Assembly: GCF_030867095.1 (NCBI RefSeq)
Contig: NC_081832.1
Location: 56,343,444-56,407,443, forward strand
Direction of reading: 5' to 3'
Length of the DNA: 64,000 bases
DNA from: Alligator mississippiensis
Lineage: Eukaryota > Chordata > Crocodylia > Alligatoridae
The notes under the pieces were generated by a model. It searched no databases and was not told the origin of the DNA. It saw nothing but the letters and a program-made list of their open reading frames with translations. Position 1 is the stretch's first letter. Each line of letters opens with the position of its first letter. The position numbers and the translations under genes are program-made. Of the stretch, positions 31,698-44,632 are shown in pieces.

Positions 31698-33608
31698 TGT
31701 ATACAGACATTGAGGGAGATTACAGGGAGGGTAGAGCAAGTTAAAAAAAGGCCACCTGATCTAAGATAAGTCAGGATGAGGGGGGCTAGTAGGGCATCTT
31801 GGGAGGATTGGGGGGGCACTGGTGAACACTGGTAAAACCAGCACCAGGAGTGGCTTGTGGGATGGGGCATTTGGTGGGCTTGGGAGACTAGCTGGTCTGC
31901 AGGGGCAGGGGTTGTCCATCTGGGGGCAGGGCGATAGGGAGTGGGGGGATTAATCCAGTACTAGGGGGACAGGTAAGAAAAGTGCAGCTCCAGGGCTGTG
32001 GCTAGTGGCTGGGCTGTCCCAGCCCGATTAGATTGGTTTAAAAATGGCCAATCCAATCCAAGTTCAATGTACCTCAGAGGTAGGGTTAATTTATGTAATC
32101 CATGCTGGCACACTAAGGCTGGGTAATGAGCCGGATTTTGGGTCCTCATGGTGCCAGTAGCCCTGGGAGCCCCTCAGGCAGCTACTGACTGAAGTGTCCC
32201 ATGGAGAGGTGTCATTCACCCTCACTACCCAGGAAGTCACTCTAAACCTGATGAATACGTTACTCATTATTATACACAACAAATTTAAATAACACAAAAA
32301 TAAAATAAAAAAAATATGTAAAAACAATAGTTAATAACAAAACTAAGAATTTGGATAAAAATTCCAGCTACAAATTAGGTGGATAATTCCAACACACTGG
32401 GTGGTCCCACTTGTGGTAAACAACCTAAATAATTAAACTAAATAAATAAACCTAAATAAATACGCCTTGTTATAACCATTTAAAACAGTTTCCCCCATAA
32501 CCCCTCCTGGTCACAGTCCATTTCCCATAGCAGTAAAAAGCAACACAGCTATAACTGTGATCACCACTAGATGTCTTAGACGAGGCTTCTCATCCAGGGA
32601 AAAGTGGGCTCTTTTAATCAGTCCTGGTAAATCAGTGGAACAGCCAATGAACAGAAAAAGCTGCTGCAGATGAAGGGCTCCATTTGTTTCCTTTACTGGC
32701 AGATTATTCTCTTAAGCAGTTGCCTTCTGAAAATACACTTACTGCAAACATATGTGATTAGGTGTCCTCTTACCCTCCATGCTTGTTTGTTTTCTCTGAG
32801 CCCACTCCCTCTCAGGGCTGCCTACACCTCCCAACACATCCACCTGCAGACAGGGGCTTCCCTCTGCAGGTATCTGATTCTGTGGCTTGAGCTGTTCCCA
32901 ACTTGGATTTTACCACAGCATCCTAGCCAGACACAACCCACAGCCCAGTCATTAACTCGCTAAGAGCTCTGCTGCTTCTCCCAGCCCTAGCGAGGCTACC
33001 AGCCTTGCTTACCAGCCCCTCCCTACACTTTCCCTGGCACCTATGTCCCTGGTTGCACAACTCTGAACCCAGTGGGGAAACAGCTTCTCACGGGATGACA
33101 CAGGCTCTCCCCTGTCCTGATGCTCTGCTCTCCAGGCAAGTTTCAGCACGGTCTCTCCTGGCTTGGGCTGAGTCTGCCCCTTCCTCCAGGGCTGGAGTCT
33201 ACTCCTCTTCCCCCTTTTATGAGTTTTTATGGCTCAGTAGCAGCCAATCAGAGCCCTTGGTTTTCAATGCAGGCTCTTATTAAACACTCTAATAAGAAGT
33301 ATGCATTGTGCACCGCATACCCTCCTGTCTGGTAAGGGTTATGTACCTTCTGAAAAATTTTGCTGCCCCTTTCTTGCAGAGCTCTTAAGCACAGATCACC
33401 CACTCGGCTTGCAGCCAGGTGAACTTTGTAGCTATTACACTTTGGTAGTCCATTTTAGATCAATCTAACTGTCCTGAATGTCTGTACAATTTGCACTTAG
33501 TTTGACCTAACTGGTGTAAGGTCTGCACTTGGGTGAACTAAATTAGATCAGGTGGCCATTTTTAATGCAATCTGACCTCCTGCTAATCTACCCAAATGTC
33601 TGTACCTA
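31698..33608. repeat. candidate inverted-repeat element, about 1.9 kb
   Basis: The arm at 31698-31772 and the reverse complement of 33608-33541 share TAGATCAGGTGGCC and surrounding text, ending in AATGTCTGTA. The interior has AT-rich tracts (32280-32470) and a GC-rich stretch with no recognised coding sequence. The class is unknown. Confidence 0.5.
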
Positions 33609-34633
33609 GCCTCAGAGGTCAACTGAACTTGTCTGGTCTCACCAGACTAGACCCTGTGCAGAATTGGGGTGGGGATGGTGGAATGGAGGGGGAATGCAGA
33701 GGGTGGCCAGAGGCATATCTGAAGCTCCAGGTGCTGATCAGGACCTAGGGGGAGAAAACAGGGGAACTCAGTCCTGGCAGCTGCAGGTTTCAACTACACC
33801 AATGTGGGAAGGAGACAAGAGCTGGAGCCAGGGCAGCTCTAGGTTCCCAGTAACTATTAGGGATGGTGTCCCCCAGATGAGAAACTAAGTCTCACCTGCC
33901 CATCCCAGGTGTTGCTAAATGCCATGCCGAGCAAAGACATAACACCATAATTTGGGGATAGAGGGGTGTCCCCTGTCCTTACCCCCCGCTTCTTTCCCCC
34001 ATGCACTTAGATGCCAGGACTCGAGAGCCTTCATGATGTCACTGCCTAACTCCTAGCCCCTTTCCACTGAGCCCAAGCCTGTAGCTGCTGGGGTAGCATT
34101 GTAGCTGAACCCATTATAGCGCCCCCCAGCCACGGTTCCACCCCCCCCCGACCCTTAATCAATACCCAGGGATCATGCCTTTCTTGCCCACCCTGTTATG
34201 TTACTAACTAGATTGGTAATAGCCACCTCCTAAGTACACATGACAGTTTCCATTACTTGTGGAAACCTCTAACTTATCGTTGGAGAGGACCTAAGAGGTG
34301 CCTGGGTGCATGGTCTTTAGCTATGGGATCTGAACATGACTTTGGGAAGAAGGAGCCATTCAACAGGAATACATTTTAAATTACTTTAGTTCTGGGAGTG
34401 GAGTCAGAGAACAGTCTGAATGCAAGGTCCAGGAGTTAAAAGATGAATAGAACTGGTAATCCTACAAGTCTGCATTACAAATAAAAACTATTTTATGATG
34501 GTTGGGAGGAAATGGATGTCTGGAGACAGGGTAGGAAGGTCCAAGGTAAGAGGAAATAAATTTGCAATGCAACTTCTGAAAAACCTACATGCCAGTCATA
34601 TAAAACTTCTTTATTCCAGAAAGCCTTATACCG
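33609..34633. other. intergenic stretch, nothing recognised
   Basis: I see moderately GC-rich sequence with no gene, clear repeat ends or RNA gene. Confidence 0.4.
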
Positions 34634-36899
34634 TATGGGCACATCCACACATGCAAGCACGTATGCTAGCAGCAGCTCAGATAGAAGCGGTGCAAATTTG
34701 AGCTGGGGCTTCTTGCTTCAGCTCACGTGCTTGGACATGCACTTTAGTGTGGAGCAAATTGTGCCACTTGGGGCAAAGTAACCCTGCCTGGCTCCTCCCC
34801 AATCTTCAGCCAGGGAGAGCTAGAGCCTGGGGCCAGCACCTGTGCTGTCCCCAGCAGTATAAAAAGCTACCCTGGCAAGTAGCTCAGGGCTACTAGCTCA
34901 CAGGAGCTTCTGGGGCCCAGCAAATTGGTACCTGGGGACACTACCCCTTGTGCCAGCTGGAGTGCTGAAGCAGCCCTGAGAGTTCCCTGCACCTTCTACC
35001 CACTGCAGCAGTCTGGCAGCAGGGGTGCTGCCTAGCTCTGACCAGCTGTGCCAGACCCAGACGGGGACTGCATAGCCAGTGGAGGCATCTGCCCCTCTGG
35101 GCCAGCTGCCAGTAGGATGTGGTTGCAGGGTTGGCCTCTGTGCGGCACTACTGCCATGTGTGCCCCCTGCCCAGGCATCTGGGCAGCTATCACCTGAAAG
35201 ATGTTCCGGGTGTGGTGGCCTGCTTTGAACTATCAAAACATGTCCTCCTGGCCCCATTTGGCCAGGAGGTCAGCCACAGCCAGCTGGGTCCAAGGTGCCA
35301 GCTCTAAGCATGCAGGGTCCTGCAACTGGCTTCCCTATCAGGAATTCTGGTGTTCCCTATTGGAAAACTGAAAAATCCCTGATAAAAAAATCCCGAAGTC
35401 ACTCTGTAAAATACCCACAAATCCATGTTCCTCTACAAGTAAAACAAAAAATCATTATAAAGAGAGATTAAAAGTGAGACAGAGACAGCAATCAGTTGGA
35501 CAATGTTTTATTGATATATCTTACAGTGTTAAAGCAAGTCTCTTATCATAATAAAAAAGTGAACTCTAAATACGTTTCATGCATTCATGAATATGTATTT
35601 TGCTTCCCTCCCACAGGGCAATGGCCCCCACACAAGGGGTTCAGCCCCCCAACAGGGTGTTCAGCCCCTACACAAAGGGTTCGCCCCCCCCCAACAGGGG
35701 GTTCAGCCTCCACACAAGGGCTACAGCCCTCCAACAGGGGATTCAGCCCCCACACAAGGGCTATGGCACCCCAACAGGGGGTTCAGCCCCCGAACAAGGG
35801 GTTTGGCCCCCCCAACAAGGGGTTCAGCCACCACACAAGTGCTATGGACCCCCAACAGGGGATGCAGCCCCCACACAAGGGGTTCAGCCCCCCAACAGGG
35901 GCAAAATGGCCCCCACAGTGGCTACCACCTCCCTGCAAGGCCCACATGCCCCACCCCAGCCCCCCAATTGCTGCCCCACCTGGCCCCATCCCCCACCAGC
36001 TGCTGCAGCCCCCCAATGGCTACCCCACCCAGCCTCACCCCCCAACTTGTACCCCCAGGCCCCTATGGCCTCCCCCAATAACTCCAGGCACTGTCACCTA
36101 AAAAAAAAACCCAGAAAAAAAACAAAAAACAAATGGAAAAAAGAAAGCCTCTGCTTACCTTAGAAGCAGGGGTGGGGCGGGGGGGCTCCAGGGCCTCCTG
36201 CCAGAGCCCCCCCTGCTCCAGGCAGCACAGGACAGCAGGGGGGCATCAGGGTCTGGGCTGGGGCCACTGGGGCTGTCACCCTGCCCCGCAGTGTGCAGGC
36301 GGGGCCCCAGTCAGCCTGATGGCAGCCAGACTGCTGGTAAGTGCCAGGGGTTTTTTTGGTTTTGTTTGTTTTTAAACTATGGGGGAGGGACAGGGATTGG
36401 GGGGGCTTTGGGGGTTGGGGTAGCTTGGGCCAGCCAGGGCAGGGGTCAGGGGCCTCGGGAGGGCTGGTGGGGAGGGGGCCAGCCAGGGCAGGGGTTGGGG
36501 GGGGGGCTGGAGGAGTGGACGGGGCATGCAGTGTCCCTCCCATGGTCCCCTTCCCCCTCCTCCAGCCCCCCCTCCCCAACCCCTTGCTCATTGGCACTGG
36601 AACCCTGATGCTGAAACACACAGCCTGGCTGTCCACGTGTTTCAGCACCAGGGTGAGGGGCGAACCACTGAGATGCTGTGGCAGCCGGAGCATCTCCATG
36701 GAGGACCCAGCCTCCAGTTGCCTCAAGGCACAGTCCGGGAGTGTGCCCTGCTTTGCTTTTTTAAACTTCGATGTTTTTAGACCCCTGGATATCCAATGCG
36801 GAGAACATTTTTTCATTCCTGCACGTGCCTGTTGCCCCACCTCAAAGGGGTTTGAGGTGAGGGAAGAGGGACGTGCACGCTCGTCTGGATGCGCCCTAC
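34634..36899. repeat. candidate inverted-repeat element, about 2.3 kb, with minisatellite inside
   Basis: The left end TATGGGCACATCCACACATG and the reverse complement of the right end, TAGGGCGCATCCAGACGAGC, pair over about 28 bp. The interior is GC-rich with inverted internal pieces and contains the tandem repeat at 35620-35905. It looks like a non-autonomous DNA transposon; no target duplication was confirmed. Confidence 0.5.
35620..35905. repeat. minisatellite, about 40-bp unit, roughly seven copies
   Basis: It alternates GGTTCAGCCCCCCAACAGGG and TTCAGCCCCCACACAAGGG-type half units of 19-22 bp, so the full unit is about 40 bp. On the plus strand all frames are proline-, glutamine- and glycine-rich, which creates long open frames without evidence of a gene. 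Confidence 0.9.
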
Positions 36900-36999
36900 A
36901 TGAGTAGTTCAACTAAAAATATACTTATATAGGAAACTTTGCAGGAGTAAGTAAATTATATATTATTCTTACTATTTATGCACTAGATTTTATGTTTTA

Positions 37000-37930
37000 C
37001 TCTCATGCTCTTTTAAAATTTTACCTGAATGAAGAAAAAAGGTCCTGGAAATGTTTGTCAATTAAATTGAAGGATCTTTATTAACTACTTTAATTGCAAT
37101 TTTGTAGAAATACAACCTTATGACCTGGTTTGTGAGTGACAGCTGAGTCAGAGTGAAGTCAGAGACCTATTCACTTCAGGGTCATATGTTATTTATACGC
37201 AGTGCTTAATTTTAGTTAATGGTTTAGTTGTAATTTAAAGAGATGCCATTGGAAGGTCATCACCACTTTAGGTAATATTGATTACAACTCATTTGCAAAC
37301 TGGGATACACACATACATGGCAATATCATTTTGAAAGTACTTACATATATTGATATTATCATGTTATGTCTCAGCTTGTACTCAGACAAAGTTAAAAGAC
37401 ATTAGTAACTTAGATTGCCTCGTTTTTGTAAACTGAAGTTTACTTACAACATTTAAAAATACATAACAAGCAATTTACAACTTACGAGTGCATTGTTGGA
37501 CTGAGCCTGAAGTAAAAACCAGGTCTCCTATGTCCTGAACAAATGTTTTAACTAATAGCCTGTTGTGCAAAATGTGCATACTTTCACAGATCGGATAGGA
37601 TCACATCAGAGCATAGATGACTAGGTAGCTGTTATGTATCATTTCTAAGTATGCAAAGTAGCCCAAGTTAGTAATTTTTCAGGCCAAAATGGAAATATGT
37701 AAGGAATATAGATGCCTTAGTGATTTTATGGCTGCTGAATGAGGTGGAATAGGATTACTTTTAATGACTTTGATGCCTAAAATCTGTAAAAGTCCTACTT
37801 GGATGTCTCAGAGGTGGAGTAGGACCTGGACCTTTATTTTCTCAGAGAGTTTTATTAGAAGAACAAAGTAAAGCAAACAATACAGCTTCCATTATCTTTC
37901 TAGAGGAGTAAGTTAGCAAGTGTTTTCCAT
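37000..37930. other. intergenic stretch, nothing recognised
   Basis: This is AT-rich sequence with no gene, repeat ends or RNA gene that I can identify. Confidence 0.4.
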
Positions 37931-37933
37931 TTG

Positions 37934-37934
<1 letters not shown>

Positions 37935-37973
<39 letters not shown>

Positions 37974-38010
37974 TAGATATAGATATATATATATCTATAT
38001 CTATATATAT
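37935..38010. repeat. TA / TAGA microsatellite
   Basis: A (TA)n run passes into TAGA and ATCTAT units, nearly palindromic over its whole length. Confidence 0.95.
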
Positions 38011-38077
38011 CGGGTAAGTAGGTTTGTTTTTGTATCTTACAGTAAGCTGTAGTTGCTTGTTATATACTTTAAAATAT

Positions 38078-38123
38078 TCATAGGACCATAGGAATGGAAA
38101 GGGCCTCACAAGGTCATCTAGTT
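38078..38123 (-). mobile_element. CR1 3' end stub
   Basis: ATAGGACCATAGGAATGGAA then GGTCATCTAGT is the CR1 3' end in reverse, only about 45 bp. Confidence 0.6.
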
Positions 38124-40496
38124 GTAAGTAAACATCACTGCAGCTATGCCGTTTATACATTTTCTATTAAATTGTCATTGGATAAACTGATATGTGCAGA
38201 GAACTGATGCCAGAACTCAAGGGTCTCACTTTTTCATGGCAGTGACCACCTCACCACAGAGCACAGAGCTAGACTTTTGTTTGCTTTCTTTCTCAAGCCA
38301 TAGAAATTTTGTTTCTGGCTGCCCAATGTCAAGAGGAGTAGTGAAGGATATATAGCCTTGCCTAATCTGGGTGTTAGGCCAGTCCTAGAAAATAGAATTG
38401 CAGGTTCAATTAAACCCAAATCTCCCATGTCTTGAGCAGATGGATTACTGGGCAAAAAAAAGGTAAACTACCATTCTTTTCTCGTTTGCTTCGCATTGAA
38501 GTAATGTGAAGTAATTGTATGTACACTTGACATCTCCATCATATCAAGGTCCAGCTCAATCCTGATGCCTAAGGCTAAGTACAGGCTTTAAACAAGCCCA
38601 TGGCAGAAGTGCTCTAATTTCAAGCTTTATTCTAAGTGCCCATGGTTAGGTTGAGAACAAGCAGAACACACATTAGTCCTTGTGGTGCTGGGGTGGAGGG
38701 AGCTCAGAGCCTGCCTGCATGGCCCAAGACCAGTAGGTAGCAGGGACTCTTGCATGCTTCCCAGCAAGCCCTGTGGGCTCCGCAGGCTGCAGAAGACTCC
38801 CAAGTGGAGCCAAATGGCCAAGCCACCCCTGATTGGCTGGTGGAGATGTCCCGGCCACCCACGTGGATCTGATGTGGCAATGGCTCATTATGGTCATGAG
38901 CCATCAGCCAGCTATCCGGTGCATGCCCGCTCAGTGCGCCCTGCACCTGCTAATTGTGTGTGCATGTCCTGGGTGCCTAAGTTCTGTGTTTGCTGAATGC
39001 CTAGGTTCTCTGTGTGGATACTCTGTATATGTGTGCCTGTCCCAGATGTCTGTAATCTGCATGTGCATGAGCACACACTTGTGTGTGTATGCGTGTATGT
39101 GTCCCAGAAGCCTGTATTCCCCCTGTAACAGGGCCCCTACTCCCCCTGTAATAAGACAGCCCTGGCCTAATCCACCTCCTTCACCACCCTCTTTCTACAC
39201 TTGTTCCTCTGCTACCTTGCTGTGTATTTACTGGTGTTTCCTTTCCCTAGTAGAGGTCCCTTCCCTCTTTCCCCTTGCTCCTTCTTCATCTCAGTCCTCT
39301 CTCTCTGTCTGCACCCCAGTGGTGACTCTAGAGCCAAACCCACCAGAAGCAGGGACCTGGAGCAAGGTGGCCACCAGGTCCAGATGCAGGCAGAGCCAGA
39401 GAACCCAGGCAGAGGAAATTGCAACAAGATGGTCACTGCATCCAAATACAGGCAAAACCTGATGTTCCAGGGAGAGGAAGTAGAGAAGTCATGTGGCCCA
39501 GTGAGCTCTGTATAAGCCCATGCCTCAGGCCAGAGAGGCAACCTAGCTGTGGAAGCTACTGGGGATGGAGCTCTTTGTGAGAGGCATGAGGACTGGAGTC
39601 CAGACTGCAGAGAAGACTTGAGGCAACCTCAAGTGAAGGGAAGCTGGGAGCCTGCATAGGAAGCAAGTTAAGTACCCTGGGTGCTTTCTGTTTTGGCTTT
39701 TGTTTTTCTATGTGGAGCACACCACCAAAGGGTGTGGTGATCCCGTATGGGACATCCTTTCGAACTGGGACTGGTCCTTGCATGTTTGGGGGTTTCATCT
39801 CTCCCTTTCCCCCTGGAGGTCAGGGTTGTGGCTACAGGGGTAAAGGAGGCCATGGAAAAAGGGTGACTGAGTGGGTCACCCCAGGCTTGAAATTGTGTTG
39901 GGTGGAACGTGAGGCCACAGAGTGAGACTACTACGTGTTCTGTGGCCACAGGACACTGAACTTGACTGAATTGTGAGACTGCAGGGGGCAGGGGTTCCTT
40001 AGCTGTTGACATACTGGATATTGCAGGTGCTGATACCTGAGGTCATGGGGAGTGACTGGAGCTGAGCTAGGAGCTTGTGGCTCTGAACAGTGGGCCCTGG
40101 GATAGAAGGCTCAGTGAAAGTACAATTAGGATGAGGCAGAGGGGGAGCCTTGGACCAGACAGGGCCTCTTTTCCAAAAGCATGATTTACCTTCTAGATAA
40201 TCTCCCATGCCTTGATGTTAAAATTAACATGTTGGGCAAGACTACTGGATAGGGGAGAGGACGGAGGGTGTAGGTGCCAGTAGTAGACCCCTAGAGGTGG
40301 GTACCATATAGCAGCACTTGCAAGTAGCCTACACTATACCCCTTCCCCCACCCAGGGCTGAAGCCCTGGCTAAGTAACTCCTCCCCCACCTGGACTGAGC
40401 CCTTCCTATATGAGCATGACATGGGGGATGAGTGGGGTGCTGCAGAGCTCCATGGGTTGCTGTGTTGCCTAAGTTTTGAATTACACTGAGCCAGCC
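38124..40496. other. intergenic stretch, unclassified, partly GC-rich
   Basis: Open frames here (for example 38833-39462) lack domains or family likeness and I do not call genes. The composition suggests old repeats, but no family or ends could be fixed. Confidence 0.35.
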
Positions 40497-41531
40497 TGTA
40501 AATAGTTAAATATGTTGTATATAGTTGGAACATGTGCAGTTACTGTAGCGTCTGGAAGCTTCCAGAAGGAGTGAACTCCTGACCTGCTGGCTCGATTTAC
40601 CAATTTAGGCATGCCCAGCAGAGAGACTTGACTCGTGGGATGGGTGTGTCTTTTCTGAAGCAAAGGGGAGTGACACGGTGCAATTGACAGATGAATGTAG
40701 AGAGGGGTCCAAATGATATGATTGGTTTTGACATGACTGACACTGAGCGATAGGCCCTTTGCTTCAGAGGGTTGGCTGTTGAGAATGGGGTGATTGTGGC
40801 ATATACAAATCTAGAACGTTAGTGTGTGAATGAGGGAGTGTGGGTACATGCGAGGATTTTGTGAGGGTCTGCCTGTGCGGTATTGCTGTGTTGTATCTTT
40901 GAGTGTGAAAGAGTTTGTGTGGTAGACACTGCGGTTCTTGAATGTGTTTGGTTCCGTTGAGTTATTTGATTCAACCTTGTGAGTGGACATAGATTGTGAG
41001 TTTCAGTGAGGCTGGTAGTTCACCCCATGGAGGGAGCAAGACACCATCCACTATAGCCCAATCTCTCACATTGGTTTCCTGGACTCTTCCTGTTTTCACC
41101 TGACTTGGTTTGGCTTCCTCTTGACTCTGGATACCAGACTGACTTTGATTTCACTTCCTGTTCATCACTTTAATATTGGTAAAGTATAAACTGTATTTGT
41201 GTGTTTCCTGTGGCTGTATTTGTTAAATTATTGTTGCTGTTATTGTCTCTTACCTCTGTAAATATTCCCTGTTATTTTCTCAAAAAATCTCTGTTCATAT
41301 TTTTAACTTTTACATCCAATTCCCTGTATGTATCAATAATAACATCCTAACAAATGTATGAACCAAGGTGTATAAAATGTGAAAAGAACTATTGTTCAGG
41401 GCTACTCCTCGTGTTCAAAGACTGGGTGTCTGTTGAGGGAGCCCACCCAAAGCTTTCTCCATTCTAAATAAAGCTGTTGCGAGCAATGTGTGCAAGTAGC
41501 ATTTGCTCCCTGCTTGCTCTAGCTAATGAGT
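40497..41531 (+). mobile_element. possible solo LTR fossil
   Basis: The stretch has a TATA-like GTATAAAATG near 41370 and AATAAAG near 41469 followed by a GTTGCGAGC / TGTGTGCAAG-type downstream part, the order expected in an LTR (U3, R, U5). No internal region or target duplication is clear, and no family is named. Low confidence. Confidence 0.3.
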
Positions 41532-43433
41532 AACAGGACCCATGAGCAATTGGATCGTCCTCTCCCTAGTCATTGGGCACCACATGGAGTGGGGTATAAC
41601 ACTCACTACAGCTGGGAAGCCCCATGGGTTGCCAGTGGAATGCAGCCTACCATGAGTTGTGATGGGATCTGGTACAGATGTTCATTACAGTGCTCTAACC
41701 TACAGTACTGAAGTCTGATACCATATCAATCCATGGTTATCTTTAGGGACCTACTTAAATCACCACAAAAAATCACCCCCCAAAAATGTCATTTCCCACA
41801 AATCTGCACAGAATTGCCTGGGAGGGGGGGGAAGCTTACCAGAATACACAAAGTGTGGCAATTTCTGCAGTCATAAAGAAGGTGGTTTGAGAGAGAGCTA
41901 CTGAGAACCTGAGCTGGTGACACAGACTCAGTGAAGGCACCAGTCAATAAAGCAAAAGGATTTTAGCACCATTTTTTAAGAAGCTAAATGCAATACTGCA
42001 GTCTGAAAATAAGTGATTGGTCTCTAGGCCAAGCAGCGGTGAGAGGAGGATCACCATGAAAAGACCTTGAAATCAACTCTGCATGCTGCAATTTGGATAG
42101 ATCCCTAGTTATCTTACAGTGGGATCTGCCATTTTTACAGTGCTCTGTGCCCTCACCATCTGTTTGGTTACGGCTGTAGATCACTTTCTGAATGTTTACT
42201 TCAATAAGTGTGACTTCTGTACCTGACCTAAGGCTGTAATATGTATTCCTATTTTAAATCTCTGGGTTTCAGGTGCTTGCATACCTGATGATGCTAATAT
42301 TGCTTGGCACTCCACAGCACCTTTAAAAGGAACCCAGGCAGGAAATCACTGGTCTAAACCTTAGTGTACACTCCCATAGTTAAACTGAAACACACAATTC
42401 TGTCCGCAAAATGAGTAACAGGGCTATGATTCTTTTAAAGATGGGTCCTTTAATATCCAGGCACAACACCTTAGTCAAAGCCCTATGATACTGCAACAAG
42501 CAGATATGAAGATACTTTGAGGATTTGAGGAGATTTAAATTCAAACAAACAAACAAACAAACAAACAAACAAATAAAAAGTCACAAAATAATGGAGAACT
42601 GAGGGAAATTTTCTGGGTATGTTTATACCACAATCAGCAAGTATGACTAGAGCAGAGAGGCATATTGACCAAGTGTAATCCAACTAGGTTGGATAACCAC
42701 AGTGAAGACACAGTAGTACAAACTTATCTATTTGAGCTGGCTAGAATAAAAGTACCTCAGATGTTGTAGAATGTGCTGTAATTCCTACTCTGCTCACAGC
42801 ACGAACATGTTTGTAGAAGCAAAGCAATCAAAATGATGATAGTTCCTTTGTATCAGCTCTCCTCTGTCCTCCATTTCCTCCTACTACAACAAAATGTGAG
42901 GGCAGTAGACATGGTGTGCCCTAGAATATGGGGTTCCTGTGAGCATGTTAGGAGGCAAAGGTGTAAAAATTGAATTCTGGCTATAGTTAGTGCTGTATAC
43001 TTTAAAAAAAAAAAAAAGCTTTATATGCTTTCCAGAGTCGCAATTGAGCCCAACACACTTAGATGTACCTAAGTAATTCTTAATTCATTAAAAAACAACC
43101 TGCACACTAGGTTATTTCCAGCAGTTTTATTTACTAATCTTTGCAATAATCTGAATACCCAATCACTTTTTCCCCTTTCCCATTTTCTAAACTTGCCTAA
43201 ATTCCCAGCAGCTTGTTGCTATACAATGAGGCCATCAGCTCTGGCTTATGAATCTATCTAGAGATGCATTAGTCTATTGTTTAGAGCTTTCTAGATTAAA
43301 CTTCTTCATTTAATAACATTCCTGCAACACAGACAAATTTAAACTTTGTTGCTAATTGGAGAGCACTAGTCACAAGTTGTAGATACAGATCTCTGCACAC
43401 CTCTGTCTCCTGTTAATGGGGCACTGGGCTTTG
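41532..43433. other. intergenic stretch with an AAAC microsatellite
   Basis: An (AAAC)n run lies at about 42543-42572. TTAGGGACCTACTTAAAT at 41746 resembles the left end of the element at 52042. Nothing else is recognised. Confidence 0.4.
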
Positions 43434-44047
43434 TGGCTAGGGACAGATTAAAAAAGCCTGAGCCTGAATTGATTCAGTCTTTGCAGGTTAGTCTAACCTG
43501 GCTAGGATGAACCAGTTTGTAACTAGAAAGACATTCCCTCTGGACTAAGGACATTCAGGTACATGAATTTCCTTAGTACATGCAGTGGCTCAAGCTAGAA
43601 GCTGGGGGGTGCTAGAGCAGCTCTAGCTTCCCTTGCACAGTGCTGAGCTAAGGGGGTGAGGGGTGTCCAGGCAGGATGCTTTGATTAGGGAGGTCTGCCT
43701 GCACCATCCCAGGCTTTTCCCTGATGACCGCCCAAGGGGCGGAAGTGTTGCCAGACCCCAGGATGGCTAGCACTCTGAGGCAAGGGGTGGGGTGTGCAGT
43801 GTATGCATCTGTTGATGATACGGATCTTTTCAATATCCCTCCCTGCTTCTTTATACTGTCTGCAAAATACTGACAGCAAGCAAGCCAGCAAGGGGCTGAT
43901 AACAGTGTTTATCACTGCATCAGCAAAACAATAGCCTCTCTCCATTAGTTCAAACTCTTATTAAACAGCTTACCAGCTGACCTGTTGATTAGCTCCAAAA
44001 AGCCCTAAGTGGTCACTGTTCTGCCTGCCTGTCCCAGGGGAATTGGA

Positions 44048-44110
<63 letters not shown>

Positions 44111-44601
44111 CTCTTGGCATTTGCTAGCATACCATATGCTAGCGTCTGTGGGACTGGGGTCCATACTGTGGCAGATGGGAGGGAGGAAGGGGGGAATTCC
44201 TGTTTGAGCAGTGAGGGGTGGGGGATAGGTAGGGGAAAGCCAGACAGACCCTGCTGTGCCTGCAGTCTCTGCTGGAGCTGCAGGCAGGGAGCAGAGGGGA
44301 GGGGCAAGCCCTGCTGTGCAGCAGAGGGACCCACCTATCCCAGAGAGCATACTGGGATCCTGGGGGTGTCTGGTTTATTTTAATAAAATAAATGTCCCAG
44401 ACCAGCAAGGGGTCTGGGACAGACATTGTATAAACCAGTTTGACCTAAATCAGTTAAGTCTGATACTACATTCAATCAGGGTTATCTCAAACTGGTTTCA
44501 GCAATTTTCAGACTGGTTTATGCGCACTGAAGATCTGTTACAGGTTTAAACCAGTGTCTGATCACTTAAACTGATTTATGTGTAATGTTTGTCCCTAGCC
44601 A
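43434..44601. repeat. candidate inverted-repeat element, about 1.2 kb
   Basis: TGGCTAGGGACA at 43434-43445 and its exact reverse complement at 44590-44601 delimit the stretch. A (CA)n microsatellite lies inside at 44049-44107. AGGGACA-type ends are common in reptilian hAT-like MITEs, but no 8-bp duplication was found. Confidence 0.5.
44049..44107. repeat. (CA)n microsatellite
   Basis: This is an uninterrupted run of about 29 CA units. Confidence 0.97.
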
Positions 44602-44632
44602 TGTAAGTACAATTAAAAGCTTGGATCAAAAC

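Noticed and set aside
35620-35905. CRISPR-like array of repeats
   Set aside because: Units are contiguous and variable without unique spacers, and the genome is eukaryotic.
35496-36163. Three overlapping 160-200-codon proline-rich open frames
   Set aside because: They arise from a minisatellite open in all frames; no start context, splice structure or homology supports a gene.
38833-39515. Open frames of 100-209 codons in the desert
   Set aside because: They show no recognisable domain, biased coding pattern or splice signals; probably chance frames in GC-rich repeats.
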